From assembly GCA_021773305.1 (NCBI GenBank), contig JAJFKH010000057.1, positions 1 through 64,000 on the forward strand: 64,000 nt of DNA, read 5' to 3'. Position 1 is the stretch's first letter, and each line of letters opens with the position of its first letter. The translations under genes were made by a program, and so were the position numbers. The stretch comes from Gammaproteobacteria bacterium. GTDB taxonomy: Bacteria; Pseudomonadota; Gammaproteobacteria; UBA1113. This document shows, one piece after another, positions 9,642-19,704 of this stretch. Under the pieces are notes generated by a model, which worked only from the letters and a program-made list of their open reading frames with translations, made no database searches and was not told the DNA's origin.

Positions 9642-10880
9642 TTGGCTAAGAGAAGAGTCGTTGTAACGGGGCTTGGGATGGTTTCGCCATTAGGTTTGTC
9701 TGTGGATGAAACATGGAGCAATATACTAAATGCTAAAAGCGGTGTTTCGACCGTTGATGCCTTTGACGTTTCTGCCTATAACTCTCAGATAAGTGCTTCT
9801 GTTCGTGGTTTTGATCCTTTGAATTACATTTCAGCGAAAGACACTCGCAAAACAGAACTCTTTATTCAATATGGAATTGCTGCGGCAGTCCAAGCAATGA
9901 ATGATGCGAGCCTTGAAGTTACGGAGGCTTTTGCTCATCGTGCAGGTGCTGCTATTGGTTCAGGCATTGGCGGCCTACCCATGATTGAAAAAAATCATGA
10001 AGCATTGCTTAAATCTGGGCCTCGTAAAGTCTCTCCTTTTTTCATTCCAGGAGCTATCATAAACATGGCATCTGGTTATGTCTCTATAATGAAAGGGCTA
10101 AAAGGCCCCACCATATCCATTGTCACAGCTTGTACCACAGGGACTCACAATATTGGTGAAGCCGCGCGGATTATTGCTTATGGTGATGCTGATGTGATGG
10201 TTGCAGGTGGCACAGAAATGGCAACTTCTCCTCTGGGATTAGGGGGCTTTTCTGCTATGCGGGCTTTATCAACTCGAAATGATGAACCTGAGAAAGCCAG
10301 TCGCCCTTGGGATAGAGATCGAGATGGTTTTGTTTTAGGCGATGGCGCAGGTGTTTTGGTGCTAGAAGAGTATGAATTTGCTAAAAAACGTGGTGCGAAT
10401 ATTTATGCAGAACTTGCAGGCTATGGTATGAGTAGTGACGCATTTCATATTACATTACCTCATAAAGCTGCTGAAGGTTCTATCAGTTGCATGAATAATG
10501 CACTTAATGATGCGGGGCTTAATCCAGAGGATGTGGATTACATCAATGCCCATGGAACATCAACTCTCGCGGGGGATGAACTTGAAGCGCTCGGCGTGAA
10601 AAAAGCCTTTGGTGATCACGCGTATAAACTCGCTATTAGTTCAACGAAATCTATGACAGGGCATTTGCTTGGCGCAGCAGGGGCGGTTGAGGCGATTTTT
10701 AGTATTCTTGCTATGCGGGATAGTACAGCACCTCCTACCATCAATCTTGATAATCCCAGTGAGGGGTGTGACTTAAATTTCGTTCCTCATACCAGCCAAG
10801 AACGCAATATCAATGTAGCCCTTTCAAATTCTTTTGGGTTTGGCGGCACTAACGGTTCATTGATCTTTAAACAAATTTAA
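9642..10880 (+). CDS. fabF: Beta-ketoacyl-ACP synthase II
   Basis: Elongating condensing enzyme, important for cis-vaccenate synthesis. Catalytic Cys164 (TACTTGTHN), His in NAHGTST (about 304) and His in [10 protein letters not shown] (about 341). 412 residues. Start is TTG at 9642, giving [10 protein letters not shown] as in family members, with AGGAG seven bases upstream. Confidence 0.97.
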   Translation: MAKRRVVVTGLGMVSPLGLSVDETWSNILNAKSGVSTVDAFDVSAYNSQISASVRGFDPLNYISAKDTRKTELFIQYGIAAAVQAMNDASLEVTEAFAHRAGAAIGSGIGGLPMIEKNHEALLKSGPRKVSPFFIPGAIINMASGYVSIMKGLKGPTISIVTACTTGTHNIGEAARIIAYGDADVMVAGGTEMATSPLGLGGFSAMRALSTRNDEPEKASRPWDRDRDGFVLGDGAGVLVLEEYEFAKKRGANIYAELAGYGMSSDAFHITLPHKAAEGSISCMNNALNDAGLNPEDVDYINAHGTSTLAGDELEALGVKKAFGDHAYKLAISSTKSMTGHLLGAAGAVEAIFSILAMRDSTAPPTINLDNPSEGCDLNFVPHTSQERNINVALSNSFGFGGTNGSLIFKQI

Positions 10881-10886
10881 TTTCCC

Positions 10887-11921
10887 ATGAAAATGAGCTT
10901 TGCTGGTGCAACAATAATGCTATTAGCCGTTGCTATATGGGCTGTGGCTGTTTGCTTTATTACTCTTGGTTCTTATCGTCACCATGTGATTAATTATGGT
11001 TCTCAACCCTTGTATTACGAATTGAAACAAGGCGCGAGTTTGCGTCTGATGGCCAAACAGTTAGCCAAAAATCATATTATCGAAGAGCCGAATCATTTTG
11101 TTCGACTAGCTTATCTTCTTGGCGTGTCGCGAAGCTTAAAAGCCGGTGAATATGCCATTTTACCTAATACAACGGTGGCAGAATTTATTAATAAAGTGCA
11201 CCGAGGTGAAGTTATCACTTATTCTATTACTTTTTCTGAAGGTATGACTTTTTCACAAATGAAGGAGCGTTTATCCAAAGCAGGGCCTTTGGCTTATACC
11301 AGCAAGGATTTATCGAACAGTGTCTTGTTAGAAACAATTGGTAGCCAATATCAAGAACCAGAAGGTTTGTTTTTTCCAGAAACCTATGGCTTTGTCAAAG
11401 GTATGACCGATCTTGAGATCTTAAAACAAGCTAATCAAACGATGGAAACGTATCTCAATGAATTGTGGCAAGCTTGCGATAAAACCTTACCTTATAAAAA
11501 TGCTTACGAAGCATTAGTCGCAGCTTCTTTGATAGAAAAAGAAACGGCTTTAGATGAAGAACGTCCATTGATTTCTGCTGTCATTGTTAACAGAATGCAG
11601 CAAGATATGCCTTTGCAATTTGATCCTGCCGTTATTTACGGTTTAGGCTCTGCCTATACAGGCAAGCTTACGAAACAAGATCTACATATGGATAATCCTT
11701 ATAATACGTATATTCACAAAGGCTTACCACCCACGCCGATTGCTTTACCCGGTAGAGCATCATTACAGGCGGCATTGGCTCCTAGCGATGATAATTATCT
11801 GTATTTTGTTGCAACAGGGGAGGGAGGGCATAAATTTTCCGCCACATTGCAACAACATCAAGTAGCGGTAAAAGCGTATCGGAAACATCTCCAAAAAGAG
11901 GCCACTGTTAATGGCGAGTAA
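10887..11921 (+). CDS. mltG: Endolytic murein transglycosylase MltG
   Basis: Inner-membrane lytic transglycosylase that cuts nascent glycan strands. One N-terminal membrane segment (about 4-27) is followed by a LysM-like region and the YceG catalytic domain with the Glu of EPEGLFFPETY and the later ASLIEKET block. 344 residues. It lies six bases after fabF and overlaps tmk by 11 bases. The pabC gene found between fabF and mltG in E. coli is absent. Confidence 0.94.
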   Translation: MKMSFAGATIMLLAVAIWAVAVCFITLGSYRHHVINYGSQPLYYELKQGASLRLMAKQLAKNHIIEEPNHFVRLAYLLGVSRSLKAGEYAILPNTTVAEFINKVHRGEVITYSITFSEGMTFSQMKERLSKAGPLAYTSKDLSNSVLLETIGSQYQEPEGLFFPETYGFVKGMTDLEILKQANQTMETYLNELWQACDKTLPYKNAYEALVAASLIEKETALDEERPLISAVIVNRMQQDMPLQFDPAVIYGLGSAYTGKLTKQDLHMDNPYNTYIHKGLPPTPIALPGRASLQAALAPSDDNYLYFVATGEGGHKFSATLQQHQVAVKAYRKHLQKEATVNGE

Positions 11922-12549
11922 ACCGCAGTTCATTACCATCGAAGGTAGCGAGGGGGTGGGTAAATCCAGCGCCGTGAAATTTTTGCGAAAATATTTGCAA
12001 AATAGAAAGTTAGATTTTATTGCAACACGGGAACCAGGAGGGACACCTCTGGCAGAGCAGTTGCGTAAAATTTTGTTAGAGGAGCATGAAGAAGTTGTTG
12101 CAGATGTCACAGAATTATTAATGGTTTTCGCTGGGCGTGCTCAACATCTACAAGAAGTTATTTTGCCTGCCCTTAATCGCGGTCAGTGGGTTATTTGTGA
12201 TCGATTTACCGATGCAACCTATGCCTACCAAGGAGGCGGGCGTGAAATACCCAATGATTTTATTGCTCAATTAGAGCAAATGGTGCAAGGTAGTTTGCAA
12301 CCTGATATAACGTTGTTATTGGATGCTCCTTTGAGTGTCAGTACAGCCAGAGCGAGAAGCCGTAGCCTTCCCGATAGAATAGAAAAAGAAAAAAAAGAAT
12401 TCTTTGAGCGAGTACAACAAAAATATTTAGATAGAGCAGCGTTATATCCTCAACGATTTCATATTATTGACACAAATTGTCCTTTTACTCAAGTACATAA
12501 AAAAATCACCACTGTTATGGATGCTTTTTTTGAGGGATATGATGGATAA
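11911..12549 (+). CDS. tmk: Thymidylate kinase
   Basis: Phosphorylates dTMP to dTDP. P-loop EGSEGVGKSS at about 10-19, the DRF nucleotide-binding motif (ICDRFTDATYAYQGGGR) and a LID region with Arg-rich RARSRSLPDRIE. 212 residues. Overlaps mltG and holB, so translation is coupled through this part of the operon. Confidence 0.96.
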   Translation: MASKPQFITIEGSEGVGKSSAVKFLRKYLQNRKLDFIATREPGGTPLAEQLRKILLEEHEEVVADVTELLMVFAGRAQHLQEVILPALNRGQWVICDRFTDATYAYQGGGREIPNDFIAQLEQMVQGSLQPDITLLLDAPLSVSTARARSRSLPDRIEKEKKEFFERVQQKYLDRAALYPQRFHIIDTNCPFTQVHKKITTVMDAFFEGYDG

Positions 12550-13537
12550 ATCATCAAGTATTTTACCTTGGCAAAAAGCTTCTTGGGAGGCAATCGAAAA
12601 ACTCCTCTCTACTGATAAATTGCCTCAAGCGTTGCTGCTTTATGGTATGGAAGGGCTAGGGAAAAGTCAGTTTGCTCATTATCTTGCAAAATCAAAGCTT
12701 TGCTTGCAAAATTCACTAGCACCTTGTGAGGATTGTCGAAGTTGCCATTTATTTCAAGTGAGCACGCACCCTGATTTCTTTCACTTGGCCCTCATGGACA
12801 GCAATCAGAGTATTAAAATACAAGCAGTTCGAGAAGTGAATTCTGCCATTTGCAAAAAGCCTCAATTAAGCCCATGCCAAATAGTTATCATTGACGATGC
12901 TGATGCTATGACCATGAGTGCAGCTAACAGTCTATTAAAAATATTAGAAGATCCTCCAGGAAACGTTACGTTTATTCTAGTTAGCAATCAGCTTTATCGT
13001 TTGCTGCCGACGATTCGCAGTCGTTGTTCGAAATTTTCTTTTCAAAGTCCTGATAGGGAGATTGCGTTGGAATGGTTAGAAAAAAATAATCTTACAAAAC
13101 CTGGAACTGAGTTATTGGAGCAATGTTTAGAAACGCCACTCTATTTAAAAACCCTAGTAGAACATGATTATCCTTCTCTACAGAAGGGATTGGTGAGCGA
13201 TCTAACAGCACTTTGCCATGAGCGGAGCAATGCTATTTCTATTGCCGCTGTTTGGCAACAACATCCCACCATGATGCTATTGGATACGTTGTTTAGTTGG
13301 GTTTTGGATGTTATTAAATTGGCTTTTATTGGAGACAGTGTTTTATTAAAAAATGAAACTATGAGAGAAATCTTAACAGAGTGGTCTAAAAACTGCCGGC
13401 AGGATAGGTTGCATGACTATTTACTTAAAATCATTAAATTGCGAGCATTGGCTAACGAAAAAGCGAATATCAACCTACAATTATCATTAGAGGTGCTACT
13501 TCTAGGGTGGCCGGTATCAAGTCAGAAAAGGAGCTAG
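12542..13537 (+). CDS. holB: DNA polymerase III subunit delta'
   Basis: Clamp-loader subunit. I place the start at ATG 12542 (MDKSSSILPW), which overlaps tmk by 8 bases and has GAGGGA just upstream, rather than the longer reading from 12467. P-loop-like GMEGLGKS, a zinc module with Cys in CEDCRSCH, the DDADAM Walker B region and sensor LPTIRSRC are present. 331 residues, as usual for the family. Confidence 0.94.
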   Translation: MDKSSSILPWQKASWEAIEKLLSTDKLPQALLLYGMEGLGKSQFAHYLAKSKLCLQNSLAPCEDCRSCHLFQVSTHPDFFHLALMDSNQSIKIQAVREVNSAICKKPQLSPCQIVIIDDADAMTMSAANSLLKILEDPPGNVTFILVSNQLYRLLPTIRSRCSKFSFQSPDREIALEWLEKNNLTKPGTELLEQCLETPLYLKTLVEHDYPSLQKGLVSDLTALCHERSNAISIAAVWQQHPTMMLLDTLFSWVLDVIKLAFIGDSVLLKNETMREILTEWSKNCRQDRLHDYLLKIIKLRALANEKANINLQLSLEVLLLGWPVSSQKRS

Positions 13538-13544
13538 AGTTGTC

Positions 13545-13940
13545 ATGTCTTACCCAGGTCAAGATGAGCAATCATTAGCCCATTTAAGCGCCGAAGAGAA
13601 AAGCGGTGTTTTTTTTGTCAATATTAAAAATAAAACAGAGCTGTATCAATCATATATGCCTTTCATTACTGGCGGGGCAATTTTTATCCAGACTGAGAAA
13701 GAATATAGCCTTGGGGATGAAGTTTTTCTTTTAGTAAAATTAATGGAGGAGCCTGAAAAATACCCTATTGCTGGAGTTGTAGCTTGGATCACGCCCAAAT
13801 GCGCTCAGGGTGGACGAGCGTCAGGCATTGGGGTGCGATTTGCCAGTGGAGAAGACGAAGAAAGTGAAGAAGTTAGAAATAAGATTGAAACTTATTTAGC
13901 CGGTGCGTTACAATCAGAGCGGCATACCGATACTATGTAA
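13545..13940 (+). CDS. PilZ-domain protein
   Basis: A 131-residue protein with a PilZ-like beta-barrel pattern: FVNIKNKTELYQ...MPFITGGAIFI near 20-45, VFLLVKLMEEPEKYPIAG and a VAWITP...GRASGIGVRF segment. Its place between holB and tatD is the conserved site of the type IV pilus PilZ protein. Canonical c-di-GMP residues (RxxxR, DxSxxG) are not evident, as in PilZ proteins that act in pilus assembly rather than as sensors. Confidence 0.88.
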   Translation: MSYPGQDEQSLAHLSAEEKSGVFFVNIKNKTELYQSYMPFITGGAIFIQTEKEYSLGDEVFLLVKLMEEPEKYPIAGVVAWITPKCAQGGRASGIGVRFASGEDEESEEVRNKIETYLAGALQSERHTDTM

Positions 13941-13961
13941 GCAGTTAAAAAAGGATAGCTT

Positions 13962-14765
13962 ATGCTAGTTGATTCTCATTGCCATTTAGATCAATTGGAT
14001 TTAGCCGAATACAATGGACAGCTTGATTCCGCTCTGGCTTTTGCTAGAAGCCACAATGTGGGCTATTTTCTCTGTGTCTGCATTGATATGCATAATTTCC
14101 CCGCTGTTTTGGCTATTGCTAAAAAATATCCTAATATTAGTGCATCTGTTGGGGTGCATCCTAATGAGCAAAATTCTCCCGATCCCTCTGTTGAGGAACT
14201 TGTTGAATATGCACAACATCCAGAAATTGTCGCAATTGGTGAAACGGGTTTAGATTGTTACCGCAGTGAAGGGGATTTAGAATGGCAGCGAGAGCGTTTT
14301 AGGCGGCATATTCGAGCAGCCATAAAGACAGATAAGCCACTCATTGTACATAATCGTGACTCTGGAGCAGACACTATCCGGATTTTGAAAGAGGAAAATG
14401 CTCAGCAAGTTGGTGGCGTGTTGCATTGTTTTACGGATACGTTAGATATTGCTTTACAGGCATTGGAACTGAATTTCTATATTTCTTTTTCTGGGATATT
14501 AACATTTAAAAACGCAATAGAGTTACAGCAAGTCGCTACACAAATTCCTCTCAATCGCATTTTGATCGAAACAGATTCTCCTTATTTAGCACCAGTGCCT
14601 CACCGAGGTCGTCCCAATCAACCGGGTTATGTGGTACATGTTGCAAAGAGCCTTGCTAAATTAAAAGGGGTTTCTATACAAAAAATTGAGCAACAAACCA
14701 CAAAAAATTTTTTCCGCCTATTTAAAGATTGCAACCAAGCAATGTACAAGGAAAAGCAATGCTGA
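13962..14765 (+). CDS. TatD-family metal-dependent DNase (YcfH-like)
   Basis: TIM-barrel metallohydrolase, probable 3'-5' exonuclease or DNA repair hydrolase. Metal ligands are visible as HCHLD (6-10 region), GETGLD, IVHNRDS, LHCF and ETDSPYL. 267 residues. AAAGGA precedes the ATG. Position at the end of the tmk-holB-pilZ run matches YcfH orthologues. Confidence 0.93.
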   Translation: MLVDSHCHLDQLDLAEYNGQLDSALAFARSHNVGYFLCVCIDMHNFPAVLAIAKKYPNISASVGVHPNEQNSPDPSVEELVEYAQHPEIVAIGETGLDCYRSEGDLEWQRERFRRHIRAAIKTDKPLIVHNRDSGADTIRILKEENAQQVGGVLHCFTDTLDIALQALELNFYISFSGILTFKNAIELQQVATQIPLNRILIETDSPYLAPVPHRGRPNQPGYVVHVAKSLAKLKGVSIQKIEQQTTKNFFRLFKDCNQAMYKEKQC

Positions 14766-15790
14766 AGGCGTGTTTAAAAAAAAATCATCTTAAAAAAATG
14801 TTGTTCTTTAGTAGTATGCTGTTTTTCATCTTACCTGCAAATGGAGAGCTATATGCAAATAATTATCGTGAAACAGACCAAGTTAAAATCATTAATAAAT
14901 ATAGCTTGCCTTACTATGATAAAAAAATTTCGAAATTAATTACTCGGTTACAAAGCCCAGAATTCGACTCTGTTTCTAGGCGTATAGCCTATATAACGGA
15001 GCAATTTTTAAATGCGCCTTATCTTTTAGGTGGCCTTGGGGAAGGCTATGATGGAAAGTTTGATCGTTCACCTCCCTATCGCACAGATAGTTTTGATTGT
15101 TTGACATTAGTGAGCACAGTGCTGGCCTTAGCAAATGCGAAAGATTTAAATTCTTTTCAACGACGTATTAATGATATTCGCTATCATGGAGAACCTCTCC
15201 GCTATGAAAACCGCAACCACTTTATGACCATTGATTGGAATTATTGGAACCAGAAAAAAGGTTATGTGGTGGATATTACAGACACTCTTGTTGATAGCAA
15301 GGGACAAAAAATGACATCTCTTGCTGAGACTTACATTGATAAACAGCTTTGGTATCAGCAAAAGCATGCAGGTAATATCAAATTATTTCATCGTCCCTCT
15401 AAAGCGAGGTTAAAAAAACTATTAGAAGATCTGCACGGTCTTTCAGAAAAGGTAGATAATGCCACAAGCCAAATTACGTATCTTCCTATAACGGACTTCT
15501 TTGATAATCAAGGAGAGCTTAATCCAGCACTTTTAAAACAGTTGCCAGAAGGTAGCCTTCTTGAAATTATTCGCCCTAATTGGGATTTGAGAAAAGAGAT
15601 TGGAACTCGTTTGAATGTCTCTCATGTGGGATTTTTAGTTCAAACTGATGCAGGACTACAATATAGGGCCGCATCTTCCATTGCCCATCGAGTAGTAGAT
15701 ATTCCTCTAGAAAGGTATCTACGCTATGCGTTGAAAGAACCTACCATTGACGGTATTAATATACAGCAGGTAAAAATTAACCATGGATAA
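14759..15790 (+). CDS. Secreted DUF1460 amidase-like protein
   Basis: N-acetylmuramoyl-L-alanine amidase-like (DUF1460) family, an NlpC/P60-related cysteine hydrolase fold acting on peptidoglycan. I choose ATG 14759 (AAGGA upstream, overlapping the tatD stop), giving 343 residues with a lysine-rich start and hydrophobic signal segment (about 15-30). FLNAPYLLGGLGEG and the probable nucleophile in DSFDCLTLV mark the catalytic core; the His is likely in VSHVGFLV. It overlaps the next gene by 8 bases. Confidence 0.85.
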   Translation: MLKACLKKNHLKKMLFFSSMLFFILPANGELYANNYRETDQVKIINKYSLPYYDKKISKLITRLQSPEFDSVSRRIAYITEQFLNAPYLLGGLGEGYDGKFDRSPPYRTDSFDCLTLVSTVLALANAKDLNSFQRRINDIRYHGEPLRYENRNHFMTIDWNYWNQKKGYVVDITDTLVDSKGQKMTSLAETYIDKQLWYQQKHAGNIKLFHRPSKARLKKLLEDLHGLSEKVDNATSQITYLPITDFFDNQGELNPALLKQLPEGSLLEIIRPNWDLRKEIGTRLNVSHVGFLVQTDAGLQYRAASSIAHRVVDIPLERYLRYALKEPTIDGINIQQVKINHG

Positions 15791-16343
15791 GGTCATATTT
15801 TTCATTTTATTTTTTTCTTTTGGGACAATGAGCTTTGCCGCTGATCATCCTTTTGAAAAAGGAAAAATTTATCCAGCAACAGTCATTAATGAAATAGCGC
15901 TCCATGGAGACGCTCTTATCGCAGAACCCATTGAAGTGGTGAATGCTTCGATTTCTGATTGTGTTATTTTTGGCTTGATTTACCGCCAAAATGAGCAACC
16001 AGGTGGGCCTCTTGTAGCTGATGTTAAACGTCTTGCTTGTAAAGCTGGAAATACATTTCGGATATGGAGCATCAAAGGAAAAATAGGGGTTAATGGTTCT
16101 ATTAAATATCGCCGCAGCGCAGGCGGTTATTCTATTATACCGGATACAAAAACAGATTTTAGAATTGACTCATTTTCATCAGAGAGAGAGAGCTATCAAG
16201 TCTATCTCTATGATAAACATCGTTCCCATCGACCCATTAAAATTAACTTAGGGCAAATATTATATTTTCAAGAGGGTTCGGGTTCCCACGATGATAATTT
16301 ACCAGATTTTTTACAGGAAGACTATCAAGGCCCTCCACAATGA
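15783..16343 (+). CDS. Hypothetical secreted protein
   Basis: Not recognised. A 186-residue protein with an N-terminal signal peptide (hydrophobic 4-17, probable cleavage after SFA-A near residue 20). Two conserved-looking Cys (about 59 and 85) may form a disulphide. The rest is predicted mostly beta, ending in an acidic, Pro/Gln-rich tail. It overlaps the DUF1460 gene before it and the TerC gene after it, so it is probably co-expressed with an envelope function. Confidence 0.7.
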   Translation: MDKVIFFILFFSFGTMSFAADHPFEKGKIYPATVINEIALHGDALIAEPIEVVNASISDCVIFGLIYRQNEQPGGPLVADVKRLACKAGNTFRIWSIKGKIGVNGSIKYRRSAGGYSIIPDTKTDFRIDSFSSERESYQVYLYDKHRSHRPIKINLGQILYFQEGSGSHDDNLPDFLQEDYQGPPQ

Positions 16344-17053
16344 TAATGTCTCACCTTGGCGAATGGACTGCCAGCCTTTTAACCTTGACTTTATTGGAAA
16401 TTATATTAGGGGTTGATAATTTGGTTTTTATTTCTGTGTTGTGTGATGGTTTGCCAGAAGAGCAAAGACAAAAGGCTTGGCGTTTAGGTTTAAGTGCTGC
16501 TTGGATCACACGTTTGATCCTTCTCTTTTGCGCTGTTTGGCTGGCTCAATTGAGCAAACCTTTGTTAACAGTATTTGATTTTTCAATATCCATTAGAGAT
16601 CTTTTTTTATTTTCTGGAGGGATGTTTTTAGTTGCCAAGGCCACTCAAGAAATTCACAATGAACTGGAATCTTCTCGTCACGCTAAAAAAGATGGAAAAT
16701 ATCATTCTTTTTATAAAGTTATTGCGCAAATTGCTGTGTTAGATATCATTTTTTCCTTGGATAGTGTTATCACGGCCATCGGCCTTACCAATCAATTTTG
16801 GATCATGGCTATTGCCATTACCATTGCTATTATTGTGATGCTTTTCCTCTGTGCGCCCATTAATCGATTAATTGGCCAACACCCAACTATTCGGATGTTG
16901 GCTTTTAGCTTTTTAATTTTGATTGGTACGATGTTGATAGCGGATGGATTGCATTTTCATATTCCTCGCGGATATATCTACTTTGCTGTTGCGTTCTCCA
17001 TCATGGTCGAAAGTTTAAACCTAGCACAAGCTGTCAAGCGTCAACAGAGATAA
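16340..17053 (+). CDS. TerC-family integral membrane protein
   Basis: TerC/YgdQ-type membrane protein, linked in other bacteria to metal (Mn2+) export during secretion or to tellurium resistance. About seven hydrophobic helices; the family's acidic membrane motifs LGVDNLVFI (helix 1) and FSLDSVITA (near 140-148) are both present. 237 residues. ATG at 16340 overlaps the preceding stop; ATG at 16346 is an alternative. The substrate cannot be read from sequence. Confidence 0.88.
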   Translation: MIMSHLGEWTASLLTLTLLEIILGVDNLVFISVLCDGLPEEQRQKAWRLGLSAAWITRLILLFCAVWLAQLSKPLLTVFDFSISIRDLFLFSGGMFLVAKATQEIHNELESSRHAKKDGKYHSFYKVIAQIAVLDIIFSLDSVITAIGLTNQFWIMAIAITIAIIVMLFLCAPINRLIGQHPTIRMLAFSFLILIGTMLIADGLHFHIPRGYIYFAVAFSIMVESLNLAQAVKRQQR

Positions 17054-17105
17054 CCCAAGTCTTGTCCTAGGCAACTACCCCATAAAATTGTATTAAATTT
17101 GAACT

Positions 17106-17133
17106 CGTATTTCCATGAAAAATACGGTAAAAT
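17106..17133 (+). promoter_or_regulatory. Inverted repeat and -10-like box upstream of nadC
   Basis: CGTATTT (17106-17112) and AAATACG (17120-17126) form a perfect 7-bp inverted repeat with a 7-nt spacer, directly before TAAAAT at 17128-17133. No -35 box lies at the right distance (TTGAAC at 17099 is 23 bp away). Position suits an operator or activator site for the nadCBA operon; the regulator is unknown. Confidence 0.4.
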
Positions 17134-17166
17134 TCTCCTCATGGTGTCATTTTATGGTTGTAAATT

Positions 17167-18042
17167 TTGAACAAAATAAGTGCTTATGATGTAAATAGTA
17201 AATATTTCAAGGATATATTAACTGTTGCACTGGAGGAAGATCTGGGGCAATCGTGGTTTGATGCCACCAGTGATTTGTTATTTTCAGAGAGCCAAGAAAC
17301 GTCTCAAGTCAAGATAGTTAATAAAGAGCAAGAGCCTATTACTTTTTGTGGCGGTAAAATTATTGAGCAATTGTTTTTAAGGCTGGATCCTCGCTGCCAA
17401 ATTGACTTACATACTAAAGAAGGTGAAATCCTTCCTTCAGGCGAGATTGCGCTGACCCTTTCAGGCCCGGATAAAGCATTGTTGCGAGGAGAACGTACAG
17501 CATTAAATTTTTTACGGCACCTCTCGGGTATTGCGACCTTAACCCAAAAATTTGTTGATAAAATCCAAGGATATCCCACAAAAATTTTAGATACACGAAA
17601 AACAACCCCCGGTTTGCGCTTACTAGAAAAATACGCAGTGACTTGTGGGGGCGGTGTGAATCATCGTATAGGCTTGTACGATGCCTTAATGGTAAAGGAT
17701 ACGCATATTGATAGAATAGGGGGCATTTCTCAAGTATTGGAGAAGATACCGAATAATCAACCCTTGTCGGTTATTATGGAAGTGAGAAATTTACAAGAAT
17801 TGAATACAGTGCTTCGCCAAGGTTTAGATAAAGTGGATCGAGTACTGTTAGATAACATGGGAATAGAGCAATTAGCCGAGGCGGTTGCTCTGTGTAATGG
17901 TCGAATTGAAACAGAAGCCTCAGGCAATCTTTCTTTAGAAACCATTGTGGATGTTGCAAAAACTGGCGTTGATTACGCTTCAGTGGGTATGCTGACTCAC
18001 TCTGCCCGTTCTGTGGATTTGTCTATGCAAGCGATACTCTAA
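17167..18042 (+). CDS. nadC: Nicotinate-nucleotide pyrophosphorylase
   Basis: Quinolinate phosphoribosyltransferase, making nicotinate mononucleotide from quinolinate and PRPP. Family motifs EEDLG, ERTALNFL, ILDTRKTTPGLR and the C-terminal ASGN and VDYASVGMLTHS are present; 291 residues. The start appears to be TTG at 17167, because an in-frame stop lies at 17161 and no ATG is near; the ribosome site is weak. It is followed one base later by nadB. Confidence 0.95.
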   Translation: MNKISAYDVNSKYFKDILTVALEEDLGQSWFDATSDLLFSESQETSQVKIVNKEQEPITFCGGKIIEQLFLRLDPRCQIDLHTKEGEILPSGEIALTLSGPDKALLRGERTALNFLRHLSGIATLTQKFVDKIQGYPTKILDTRKTTPGLRLLEKYAVTCGGGVNHRIGLYDALMVKDTHIDRIGGISQVLEKIPNNQPLSVIMEVRNLQELNTVLRQGLDKVDRVLLDNMGIEQLAEAVALCNGRIETEASGNLSLETIVDVAKTGVDYASVGMLTHSARSVDLSMQAIL

Positions 18043-18043
18043 T

Positions 18044-19693
18044 ATGACGCAGATTATCTCTCAACAGGGACATCGATTTCACTATGATGCCATCATCATC
18101 GGTAGTGGTATTGCTGGACTTTGCTATGGGCTGCGTTTGGCTCATAAACATCCTAACTGTAAAATTGCCTTGGTGACAAAAGGACAACTAGATGATTCAA
18201 GTAGCCGATATGCCCAGGGAGGTATTGCTGCGGTAGCAGGAAAGAATGATAGTATTCAAGATCACATCAATGACACACTCAATGCGGGAGCAGGAATATG
18301 TGTTCAAGAAGTGGTTGAAGATATTATTCAACAGGGGCCGAAGTGCATCGAGTATCTGATTGATCAAGGTGTGATATTTTCACAAACAGAATCTGGAGAA
18401 CTTGCCTTAACCAAAGAAGGAGGCCATTCTGCCCGGCGAATTTTTTACAATACCGATCAAACAGGCCAAGCTATTATCCACTCTTTAGTAAAAAAAGTTA
18501 AATTACAATCGCAAATAGATTGTTTCGCTCAGCATACAGCTGTGAATCTTATTCTTACAGAACAATTGCAACAGTCTGGAAAATTCCCTGAGGTAGTAGG
18601 GGCTTATATTCTTGATGAAAAGCTCAGCTTAGTGCATACGTTTTTCGCTAAAACCGTGATCTTAGCAACGGGTGGTGCAGGAAAAGTGTATCGTTACAGT
18701 AGTAATCCAGAAGTTGCCACTGGAGATGGAATAGCCATGGCATATCGAGCGGGTGCCAGGGTGGGTAATATGGAATTTTATCAATTTCATCCTACACTGC
18801 TATATCATCGAAAGTTTAATAATCTATTGTTGACTGAAGCGTTAAGAGGCGAGGGTGCTTATTTACGTTTGCCGGGAAGTGGTTTTCGGTTTATGAAAAA
18901 TTATAGTCCTGAGAAAATGGAGTTGGCGACTCGTGATATCGTAGCAAGAGCTATTTTCTCTGAAATAGAAAAAAGTGAATATTCTTATGTTCATCTGGAT
19001 TTGCGTCATAAAGATAATTCTTTTTTGAGCAAACGATTCCCCTACCTTTATAAAAGCTTGTTGAGCCAAGGGATTGATATGGGCGAAGATTTAATACCGG
19101 TGGTGCCCGCAGCGCATTATTTATGCGGCGGTATTTTAACGAATCAATGTGGGCAAACAGATTTAACTCGCTTATATGCTATTGGTGAGACTGCCTGTTC
19201 TGGGTTTCATGGCGCTAATCGTTTGGCAAGTAATTCATTACTTGAAGGTGTTTTTATGGCATTAAAAGCAGCCGAGGACAGTGAGAAATGGTTGTCCCAT
19301 TCTCTAAAAAATCATCAAGAAATTGGAGATTGGGATTCTAAAGGCGTCACCGATCGTCGTCGAGCCAGTCAAATCAATGCACATTGGAGAGGATTGCGAG
19401 GAGAAATGACTTCTTATGGCGGTATTATTCGTACGGAAGCGGGGTTAAAAGATTTATTAAAACTTATTAATACTCGCTCAGAAATGATAGAAGAATATTA
19501 TTGGAAGCATACGATAACTCGGGATTTGATTGAATTACGCAATATTGTCTCTGTCGCACAGATGATTGTAACGGCGGCCCTGAGTCGTCAAGAAAGCCGT
19601 GGTGGACATTTTCGTGATGATTTTCCTAATCAGAATGAAATATCAAGGCCATCCATCATGAAAAATCCACAAAAAGTTCACACAGTTTCTTGA
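18044..19693 (+). CDS. nadB: L-aspartate oxidase
   Basis: FAD enzyme oxidising aspartate to iminoaspartate. IIGSGIAGLCYGLRLA (about 17-32) is the FAD-binding GxGxxG; SSRYAQGGIAAV, LATGGAGKVY and the GANRLASNSLLEG block are typical of NadB; the C-terminal helical domain follows. 549 residues. It ends against nadA, so nadC-nadB-nadA form one operon covering all three steps from aspartate to NaMN. Confidence 0.96.
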   Translation: MTQIISQQGHRFHYDAIIIGSGIAGLCYGLRLAHKHPNCKIALVTKGQLDDSSSRYAQGGIAAVAGKNDSIQDHINDTLNAGAGICVQEVVEDIIQQGPKCIEYLIDQGVIFSQTESGELALTKEGGHSARRIFYNTDQTGQAIIHSLVKKVKLQSQIDCFAQHTAVNLILTEQLQQSGKFPEVVGAYILDEKLSLVHTFFAKTVILATGGAGKVYRYSSNPEVATGDGIAMAYRAGARVGNMEFYQFHPTLLYHRKFNNLLLTEALRGEGAYLRLPGSGFRFMKNYSPEKMELATRDIVARAIFSEIEKSEYSYVHLDLRHKDNSFLSKRFPYLYKSLLSQGIDMGEDLIPVVPAAHYLCGGILTNQCGQTDLTRLYAIGETACSGFHGANRLASNSLLEGVFMALKAAEDSEKWLSHSLKNHQEIGDWDSKGVTDRRRASQINAHWRGLRGEMTSYGGIIRTEAGLKDLLKLINTRSEMIEEYYWKHTITRDLIELRNIVSVAQMIVTAALSRQESRGGHFRDDFPNQNEISRPSIMKNPQKVHTVS

Positions 19694-19704
19694 GGTTGAA
19701 TAAT

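Noticed and set aside
12467-12541. Longer holB start at 12467
   Set aside because: It would overlap tmk by 83 bases; ATG 12542 has a good ribosome site and aligns with family N-termini.
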